Assembly: GCA_902490095.1 (NCBI GenBank)
Contig: CABUCQ010000012.1
Span: 1 to 27,481, forward strand
Length of the DNA stretch: 27,481 nt
Source: an uncultured Collinsella sp.
Lineage (GTDB): Bacteria > Actinomycetota > Coriobacteriia > Coriobacteriales > Coriobacteriaceae
Direction: 5' to 3'
The translations under genes were made by a program, and so were the position numbers. The notes under the pieces are model-generated. The model saw nothing but the letters and a program-made list of their open reading frames with translations. It did not search any database and was not told where the DNA came from. Every line of letters starts with the position of its first letter. Within the stretch, counting starts at the first letter, position 1. Shown here one piece after another: positions 21,918-27,481 of the stretch.

Positions 21918-23600
21918 CTACTTGCGACGAAGCAGCGCCGAGACCTCGGGCATCTTAAGGACGACGGCAAGGCCAAAGGTAACAGCAAGCGAGACGACAC
22001 CGGCAACGCAAACGTAGCCAAGAGTAATCAGAATCGAGCCGCCAAGTGCGCCGACTAAGTGCTCAAGCGCCCACATGACGCCGGCGCCTGCGGCAGCACC
22101 CAGGCCACCGAGCAAAAGGCCAAAGAAACCGCCATGCAGGATAGATTTGACCTGAAGGCCACGCAGACGACGACGCAGCCACCATAGCGAACATCCGACC
22201 AAGATCACGTAGTCGACGACATACGAAAGCGCGATTGCCGGCATACCGAAGCCCAGCACAACGCCAAACAGCAGAACCGAGCCGGCCTGGCCGATGGCGG
22301 AATACAGGCAATAGCGGCTATAGGGCTTCATGTCGAGCAAGGCAGAGAAGCTTTTCTGCATCAATACGACCACGCCGTAGAGCGGCAGCGAGAACGCCAG
22401 GTAGACAAGGAACTCGGACACCAGCGCCACGCCGGACTCATCAAACTTGCCGGCACAGTAAATCATGTTGAGCGGACGCGCGAAGACAATCAGGTACAGT
22501 GCGAACGGAATCAGGAAGAACAGCATCTGGGCGACGCCACGCGAAATGCCCGTGCGAACGCTGTCGTAATCCTTCTCCTGTGCGTCATGAGAGAGCTCGG
22601 TATAGAGCGCCGTCGAAAGCGAGGCGGCAATCAGCGCGTAGGGCAGCGTGTACCACAGGCGCGCATAGGCGATGACGGAAGGACCCGTCTCGGGCTGGAC
22701 CACCAGCGCGGCAGCGTTGGTGATAGAAGTCGAGACAAACATGCACACCGTGGCGAGCAGCGTCGGGATACCGAGCGCAATCGTCTGGCGCAGCGCGGGG
22801 TCCTTAAAGTCGATATGGATATGGGGATGCACGCCGTGCTTGCCAAGCGCGGGAATCTGACATGCCATCTGAACAAAGACACCGAGGGTCGTACCGGCCG
22901 CAATCAAGATGATGCCGGCACGTTCGCCAAACTGTGCGGACACGGGCGCAAAACCCATAAAGCTCGCAATGACGATCACATTGTTGAGGACCGGGGCAAA
23001 CGTCGACCAGAAGTAGTCGCGGTGTGCGTTGAGAACGCCCGAGAACACCGAGCCCAAACCATAAAACAGAATCTGGATGGCAAAGAAACGGAACATGAAC
23101 GCAGCGGTATCCATGCTGCCACCGTCACCCGAAAGGAACGATTGCGTCCAGATAAAGCCCGGGGCGAACACGGTCCCCAGCAACGAAATGCCACCCAGCA
23201 CTAAAAGCAGAATGCCGAGCAGGTTGCCCACGTACTCGTTCGAGGCCTCGCGACCCTGCTCACGCCTCACGCCCATGTACACGGGCAAAAACGCCGTCAC
23301 GAGCATGCCACCCATCACGAGTTCGTAGAGCATATTGGGCAGGTTGTTGGCGACCTGATAGGAGGACGAGAGTAGCGACATGCCGATAGCGGCCGCCATT
23401 GCCCACGTGCGGATAAAACCGGTGACGCGAGACACGATAGTCAGGATGGTCATAAGCCCGGCGGAACGACCAACCGTGGAGTAGTCCGACGAGCCCATGT
23501 CGTCAGTGTCATCTCGCGACGAAGAAGCTTCGGATGAGGGTGTCTGAGGCGCAGATTCTTTTGCAAAATGAGCTCCGCGCTTCAATTCTTCCTGCGGCAT
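21918..23600 (-). CDS. murJ: Lipid II flippase MurJ
   Basis: This 560-aa polytopic membrane protein of the MurJ/MviN family moves lipid II across the membrane for peptidoglycan synthesis. It has a Ser/Asp-rich cytoplasmic extension of about 45 residues before the first helix, then roughly 14 hydrophobic segments. The family segment VSRVTGFIRTWAMAAAIG and the PNMLYELVMGGMLVTAFLPVY stretch are diagnostic. The ATG at 23600 has GAGAGGA upstream and lies 3 nt after the ybaK stop. Its stop abuts the uvrC start. There is no C-terminal pseudokinase or extracellular domain like that of mycobacterial MviN. Confidence 0.94.
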   Translation of the reverse strand: MPQEELKRGAHFAKESAPQTPSSEASSSRDDTDDMGSSDYSTVGRSAGLMTILTIVSRVTGFIRTWAMAAAIGMSLLSSSYQVANNLPNMLYELVMGGMLVTAFLPVYMGVRREQGREASNEYVGNLLGILLLVLGGISLLGTVFAPGFIWTQSFLSGDGGSMDTAAFMFRFFAIQILFYGLGSVFSGVLNAHRDYFWSTFAPVLNNVIVIASFMGFAPVSAQFGERAGIILIAAGTTLGVFVQMACQIPALGKHGVHPHIHIDFKDPALRQTIALGIPTLLATVCMFVSTSITNAAALVVQPETGPSVIAYARLWYTLPYALIAASLSTALYTELSHDAQEKDYDSVRTGISRGVAQMLFFLIPFALYLIVFARPLNMIYCAGKFDESGVALVSEFLVYLAFSLPLYGVVVLMQKSFSALLDMKPYSRYCLYSAIGQAGSVLLFGVVLGFGMPAIALSYVVDYVILVGCSLWWLRRRLRGLQVKSILHGGFFGLLLGGLGAAAGAGVMWALEHLVGALGGSILITLGYVCVAGVVSLAVTFGLAVVLKMPEVSALLRRK

Positions 23601-23603
23601 CGC

Positions 23604-24104
23604 TCAGTCCTCTCTCGTAATCGCGGCAACCGTCGCCCCGCAAAATGCAATTAAATCATCGGGTGCAAGCTCGAGCTGATAACCACGCTTGCCTCCCGAA
23701 ATAAAAATGGTATCCCAAAGGACACACGTCTCATCAATGAGCGTCCGGTAGCGTTTTTTCATACCGACCGGGCTGCAGCCGCCGCGAACGTAGCCAGTCG
23801 CCGCAAGCAAATCCTTCACATGCATCATGGCCAAGGACTTCTCCCCCGCGGCACGCGCGGCGGACTTTAGATCGAGCTCATCGGCAACAGGGATGCAGCA
23901 CACGACATGGTCGTTGGACGGCGTCACGCAGACCAAGGTCTTAAATCCTTGACCGGGCTCCTCGCCAAGCTGCTCCGAAATCGCGACCCCCAGGCCCACC
24001 GACTCATCACCATCGTCTTCGTACGTATGTAGAACATAGGAAATGCCGGCGCTTTCCAGCTCGCGCATCGCATTGGTTTTTGGCGTCTTTACAGCCTTTG
24101 CCAT
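23604..24104 (-). CDS. ybaK: YbaK/EbsC-family aminoacyl-tRNA deacylase (Cys-tRNA(Pro) deacylase)
   Basis: This 166-aa trans-editing protein would hydrolyse mischarged Cys-tRNA(Pro). Landmarks are GQGFKTLVC with the conserved Lys, the VVCCIPVADELDLKSAARAAG strand-helix region, and GYVRGGCSPVG. The start is the ATG at 24104 with AAAGGA six bases upstream; upstream in-frame codons have no site. It heads a compact ybaK-murJ-uvrC unit. A weak promoter is visible about 40 nt upstream of its start. The Cys-tRNA(Pro) specificity is taken from the family. Confidence 0.9.
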   Translation of the reverse strand: MAKAVKTPKTNAMRELESAGISYVLHTYEDDGDESVGLGVAISEQLGEEPGQGFKTLVCVTPSNDHVVCCIPVADELDLKSAARAAGEKSLAMMHVKDLLAATGYVRGGCSPVGMKKRYRTLIDETCVLWDTIFISGGKRGYQLELAPDDLIAFCGATVAAITRED

Positions 24105-24141
24105 GACATATCCTTTCCCTCGCATTCGGACGCAAAGATTA

Positions 24142-24172
24142 AGTATATGTCCAATTCGGCTGCATACGTCAC
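24142..24172 (-). promoter_or_regulatory. Candidate promoter for ybaK-murJ-uvrC
   Basis: TATACT (24142-24147 on the minus strand) is a good -10 match, with GTGACG (24167-24172) about 19 nt upstream as a partial -35. It lies between the hairpin after uvrA and the ybaK start. Confidence 0.35.
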
Positions 24173-24185
24173 TTCGGCACAGCAA

Positions 24186-24216
24186 GCGCCATCGAATCAC
24201 AAGGAGTCGATGGCGC
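24186..24216 (-). terminator. Hairpin after uvrA
   Basis: A perfect 10-bp stem (GCGCCATCGA with TCGATGGCGC) surrounds an 11-nt loop, 20 nt after the uvrA stop. The downstream minus-strand sequence, TTGCTGTG, is a weak T-run, so termination may be partial. Confidence 0.55.
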
Positions 24217-24236
24217 CCATAAACTGAATCGCCTAT

Positions 24237-27116
24237 TTATTGAGCATCAAGTTGAGCCTGACGCTCCCGGTCACGCCTGAGCAAAGGCGCCAAAAACTTG
24301 CCCGTATAACTCTGCGGACAGTCCGCAACCTGCTCCGGTGTGCCCGAAACCACGACGGTTCCGCCGCCGTTACCGCCCTCGGGACCCATATCGATCAGGC
24401 GGTCGGCAACCTTGATGACATCAAGGTTGTGCTCAATCACCAGCACCGTGTTGCCCGCATCGACCAAGCGCTGCAGCACATCGAGCAGCTGGCGGACGTC
24501 CTCAAAATGAAGACCGGTCGTCGGCTCGTCCAAAATATAGAACGTCTTGCCCGTCTGGCGTCGATGAAGCTCCTTGGCGAGCTTCACACGCTGCGCCTCG
24601 CCGCCCGAGAGCGTCGTGGCGGGCTGGCCCAGGCTCACGTAGCCCAAGCCTACATCGTACAGCGTCTGGAGCTTTCGCTTGATCTGCGGGATATTCCCAA
24701 AGAAGGCCAGCGCCTCGGTGACGCTCATGTCGAGCACGTCCGAGATGGTCTTGCCACGGTAGGTGACCTCGAGTGTCTCGCGGTTGTAGCGTTTACCGCC
24801 GCAAACTTCGCAGGGAACGTAGATATCGGGAAGGAAGTGCATCTCGATCTTAATCTGCCCATCGCCCTTGCACGCCTCACAGCGCCCGCCACTCACATTA
24901 AAGGAGAAACGACCCGGCGAGTAGCCGCGCGCCTTCGACTCCGGCGTACTCGCAAACAGCGCGCGAAGATCATCCCACAGGCCGATATAGGTAGCAGGGT
25001 TGGAGCGCGGCGTGCGGCCAATCGGCGACTGGTCGATATCGATAACCTTATCGATGCACTCGATGCCCTCGATTTTTTTATACGGACCCACAGGGCGCGT
25101 CGAGCGGTGAATGGCATTCGTAAGGGCAGGCGCAATGGTGTCGGTAACCAGGGAGCTCTTGCCCGATCCCGACACGCCGGTAACAACCGTAAGCGTACCA
25201 AACTCGATTTTGGCAGTAACGTTTTTGAGGTTGTTGGCTCGAGCGCCCGTAATTTTAAGGCAGCCGCGACCGGGCTTGCGCCGTTCATCAGGCACCCGGA
25301 TCATTCGTTTACCGGTCAGATAAGCGCCCGTCATCGACTCGGGACACGCCATGATATCGGCAGGCGTTCCCGCCGCGACTACGTGTCCGCCGTTGACGCC
25401 GGCGCCGGGCCCCATGTCGATCACGTAATCGGCGGCACGGATTGTATCCTCGTCGTGTTCGACGACGATAACGGTATTGCCGATATCGCGCAGGCGCTCG
25501 AGCGTCTTGATCAGGCGCTCGTTATCACGCTGATGAAGACCGATCGAGGGCTCGTCCAGAATATAGAGCACGCCCATGAGACCCGCGCCGATCTGCGTTG
25601 CCAGTCGAATACGCTGCGCCTCGCCACCGGAAAGCGTCGCCGAGGCACGATCGAGCGTCAGATAGTCGAGTCCAACATCGACCAGAAAACGCAAGCGCTC
25701 CAGGATTTCCTTGACGATACGGCCGCCGATAAACTGTTGGCGCTCGGTGAGTTCCAGGCCCTCAAAAAACTCGAGCGATTCACGGCACGACAGGCAACAA
25801 ACCTCGTAAATGGACTTGCCGCCCACGGTGACGGCGAGCATCTCAGGGCGCAAACGAGCGCCGTGGCAGCTCGAGCACGGCTCCTCGCGAATGTACTTCT
25901 CCAGGCGCGCCTTGGTGTTCTCGTTCGTCGTCTCGGTATAGCGTTCGTACAGGATGTTGCGAACGCCCGAAAACTTGGTATCCCACTGGCTGCGACGTCC
26001 GTCGAGCTTTTGGTAGTCGACCGAGATCTTCGTATCGCCCAGGCCATCCAAGAATGCACGACGCACGCGAGGAGGCAAGTCCTCCCACGGCGTATCGGCG
26101 CTCACCTTAAAGTGTTTGCAGACCGCAGCAAAAATCTGCGGATAGTAGTTCGAATTGCCGAACAGACTACCAAAGACTCCGTCGGCAATGGACTTCGAGG
26201 GGTCCTCGATCAGCGCCTCGGCATCAACGGTTTTCTTAAAGCCCAGGCCGTCGCACTCAGGACATGCGCCATAGGGAGCGTTGAACGAAAAATCACGCGG
26301 TTGAAGATCGTCAATGGAGTGACCATGCTCCGGGCACGCCAAGGCTAACGAATACTCCAGCAGCTCGCCCTCGGTCCCCTCGGGAGCATCACGATCGGGC
26401 AGCATGTACACGTTTACATTGCCGTGAGCCAGCGCGGTCGCCTGCTCAACAGACTCGGCTATACGGCCCAGAGAGTTCTCACGGATCACGATGCGATCGA
26501 CCACGACCTCGATATCGTGCTTGAACTTCTTGTCCAGATCGATCGGATCGTCGAGCGAGCGCACTTCACCGTCGACACGCACGCGGCTAAAGCCCTCGGC
26601 GCGAAGGTCCTCAAACAGTTTGGAGTACTCGCCTTTTCGCCCGCGCACCACCGGTGCCAGCACAAACGCGCGGCGGCCCTCCCCCGCCGCCAAGACCTTG
26701 TCGGCAACCTGGTCGGTCGTCTGGCGCTCAATGACGCGGCCGCATTCGGGACAGTGCGGGGTGCCCACACGGGCGAACAGCAGGCGCAGATAGTCATAAA
26801 TCTCGGTTACGGTGCCAACCGTCGAGCGAGGGTTTTTAGACGTCGTCTTTTGGTCGATCGACACCGCCGGCGAAAGGCCGTCGATTGAATCCAAGTCGGG
26901 TTTGTCCATCTGGCCCAAGAACTGGCGCGCATAGCTCGAAAGGCTCTCGACGTATCGACGCTGGCCCTCGGCATAGATAGTGTCAAATGCCAGCGAGCTC
27001 TTGCCCGAGCCAGAAAGACCGGTAATGACCACGAGTTGGTCACGCGGAATGGAAACATCGATATCGCGGAGGTTGTGCTCACGAGCGCCGCGAATAACGA
27101 TAGAAGAATCAGACAT
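24237..27116 (-). CDS. uvrA: Excinuclease ABC subunit A
   Basis: This 959-aa ATPase recognises DNA damage as a dimer and loads UvrB in nucleotide excision repair. It has two ABC modules. The first Walker A is GLSGSGKS (33-40) and the second is GVSGSGKSS in the C-terminal half; both signature motifs (TLSGGEAQRIRLA and TLSGGEAQRVKLA) are present. Zinc-finger cysteine pairs appear in CPECGRV, CPECDGLGF, CSSCHGARL and the pair CEACKGDGQ with CEVCGGKRY. The ATG at 27116 has AAGGAG at a 7-nt spacing. A LexA-type box lies 62-75 nt upstream, so SOS induction is likely. Confidence 0.97.
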   Translation of the reverse strand: MSDSSIVIRGAREHNLRDIDVSIPRDQLVVITGLSGSGKSSLAFDTIYAEGQRRYVESLSSYARQFLGQMDKPDLDSIDGLSPAVSIDQKTTSKNPRSTVGTVTEIYDYLRLLFARVGTPHCPECGRVIERQTTDQVADKVLAAGEGRRAFVLAPVVRGRKGEYSKLFEDLRAEGFSRVRVDGEVRSLDDPIDLDKKFKHDIEVVVDRIVIRENSLGRIAESVEQATALAHGNVNVYMLPDRDAPEGTEGELLEYSLALACPEHGHSIDDLQPRDFSFNAPYGACPECDGLGFKKTVDAEALIEDPSKSIADGVFGSLFGNSNYYPQIFAAVCKHFKVSADTPWEDLPPRVRRAFLDGLGDTKISVDYQKLDGRRSQWDTKFSGVRNILYERYTETTNENTKARLEKYIREEPCSSCHGARLRPEMLAVTVGGKSIYEVCCLSCRESLEFFEGLELTERQQFIGGRIVKEILERLRFLVDVGLDYLTLDRASATLSGGEAQRIRLATQIGAGLMGVLYILDEPSIGLHQRDNERLIKTLERLRDIGNTVIVVEHDEDTIRAADYVIDMGPGAGVNGGHVVAAGTPADIMACPESMTGAYLTGKRMIRVPDERRKPGRGCLKITGARANNLKNVTAKIEFGTLTVVTGVSGSGKSSLVTDTIAPALTNAIHRSTRPVGPYKKIEGIECIDKVIDIDQSPIGRTPRSNPATYIGLWDDLRALFASTPESKARGYSPGRFSFNVSGGRCEACKGDGQIKIEMHFLPDIYVPCEVCGGKRYNRETLEVTYRGKTISDVLDMSVTEALAFFGNIPQIKRKLQTLYDVGLGYVSLGQPATTLSGGEAQRVKLAKELHRRQTGKTFYILDEPTTGLHFEDVRQLLDVLQRLVDAGNTVLVIEHNLDVIKVADRLIDMGPEGGNGGGTVVVSGTPEQVADCPQSYTGKFLAPLLRRDRERQAQLDAQ

Positions 27117-27177
27117 GGAAGCTCCTTGCCTCCTATTGCATCGAATCATACTGCCGATGAGTTTAGCGCACTCGACG

Positions 27178-27191
27178 CGCACAGATGTTCG
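27178..27191. promoter_or_regulatory. Candidate LexA (SOS) box upstream of uvrA
   Basis: The plus-strand sequence CGCACAGATGTTCG (minus strand CGAAC-ATCT-GTGCG) differs at one half-site base from CGAAC-N4-GTTCG, the LexA box of Gram-positive and actinobacterial genomes. It lies upstream of uvrA, a standard SOS gene. Confidence 0.65.
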
Positions 27192-27259
27192 TAATACAAG
27201 ATTCGCAGACCTTTAGCTTTGCGTATCGGGTGCTTTGTTTCTCGAAATACCGTGGAGAG

Positions 27260-27297
27260 GTTACAGTAATCTAATACTGAACTTAGTTTGCTGTAAC
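27260..27297. promoter_or_regulatory. Inverted repeat upstream of the small membrane protein gene
   Basis: GTTACAG (27260-27266) and CTGTAAC (27291-27297) form a perfect 7-bp inverted repeat with a 24-nt AT-rich spacer that itself holds CAGTA-N6-TACTG. It ends 12 nt before the ATG of the plus-strand gene. It could be an operator or a leader hairpin. Confidence 0.3.
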
Positions 27298-27309
27298 AGA
27301 GGAACGTCC

Positions 27310-27444
27310 ATGACCGAAGATATCCCCCTTGAAATCACTTCGAGCGACATGGCCAATCTGCCCATATTCATCGCCGTCCTTATCGTGGCCACCGTCGTCG
27401 TGCGCGTGTATTTTTCAATCAAACACAATCAAAACCACCCCTAA
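27310..27444 (+). CDS. Small single-pass membrane protein of unknown function
   Basis: This short 44-aa gene is the only one on the plus strand. The product has an acidic N-terminus (MTEDIPLEITSSDM), one hydrophobic segment at about residues 17-34 (LPIFIAVLIVATVVVRVY) and a basic tail (SIKHNQNHP). It was not recognised as a known family. Support comes from a GAGGAA ribosome site 7 nt before the ATG at 27310 and from a terminator hairpin whose loop contains the stop codon. It is transcribed divergently from uvrA. The charge layout suggests the basic end lies in the cytoplasm. A longer reading from 27235 has no ribosome site. It could be a regulatory peptide of a membrane complex or a toxin-like peptide; nothing here decides. 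Confidence 0.6.
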   Translation: MTEDIPLEITSSDMANLPIFIAVLIVATVVVRVYFSIKHNQNHP

Positions 27445-27456
27445 AAGGGGTGGTTT
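27432..27456 (+). terminator. Terminator of the small membrane protein gene
   Basis: A perfect 10-bp stem (AAACCACCCC with GGGGTGGTTT) has the loop TAAAA, which holds the stop codon of the small gene. T-rich sequence flanks both sides, so it could also end minus-strand transcripts entering from the right. Confidence 0.75.
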
Positions 27457-27481
27457 GCTCTTAGGGTATAACCCTTGGATT

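Noticed and set aside
24240..26348. A 702-codon plus-strand frame opposite uvrA
   Set aside because: It is an antisense shadow of uvrA, which has all of its expected motifs.

Overview
The window looks like a chromosomal segment of a Coriobacteriia actinobacterium, most likely Collinsella or a close relative. The reasons are high GC, actinobacterial-type WhiA and RapZ, and the conserved actinobacterial order uvrC - rapZ - whiA - gap - pgk - tpiA - secG. No rRNA, tRNA, CRISPR array, transposase or integrase was seen. Every gene but one (a small membrane protein at the right edge) is on the minus strand, so the operons read from right to left. The genus is inferred from the sequence alone.

Layout in the direction of transcription (right to left). 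(1) 27.1-20.0 kb holds uvrA with a LexA-type SOS box upstream, then ybaK (editing deacylase), murJ (lipid II flippase) and uvrC, nearly end to end. (2) 19.6-9.2 kb is a catabolic island that I read as sialic-acid uptake and breakdown. It encodes a Tat-type lipoprotein substrate-binding protein, a DppB-like permease, a fused DppC permease plus DppD ATPase, and a DppF-like ATPase. These are followed by two tandem CE7-family esterases, an N-acetylneuraminate lyase-like aldolase, a ROK kinase and NanE. The transporter domain order matches the SatABCD type of sialic acid ABC transporter. A hairpin with a T-rich tail ends the island just before rapZ. (3) 9.1-7.3 kb holds rapZ and whiA; the yvcK gene that usually lies between them is absent. 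(4) 7.1-2.4 kb holds gap, then pgk-tpiA-gpmI, which is lower glycolysis from glyceraldehyde-3-phosphate to 2-phosphoglycerate. (5) 2.3-0.03 kb holds secG and a second oligopeptide-type binding lipoprotein.

The island would work as follows. The ABC transporter imports free, perhaps O-acetylated, sialic acid. The active esterase would strip O-acetyl groups. NanA would split Neu5Ac into ManNAc and pyruvate, the ROK kinase would make ManNAc-6-P, and NanE would epimerise it to GlcNAc-6-P. NagA and NagB, a sialidase and a NanR-type regulator are not in the window. The substrate assignment is an inference from context; nanE is the firmest anchor.

The most unusual points are these. The second esterase has lost its nucleophile serine (GASQG has become GEGLG) but keeps Asp and His, so it looks like a retained pseudoenzyme. 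A roughly 110-nt imperfect inverted repeat follows nanA, and all six of its transition differences form G-U pairs only if the plus strand is the RNA. Nested palindromes lie upstream of the transporter operon. UvrC lacks one of the usual iron-sulfur cysteines and has a cysteine-bearing insertion nearby.
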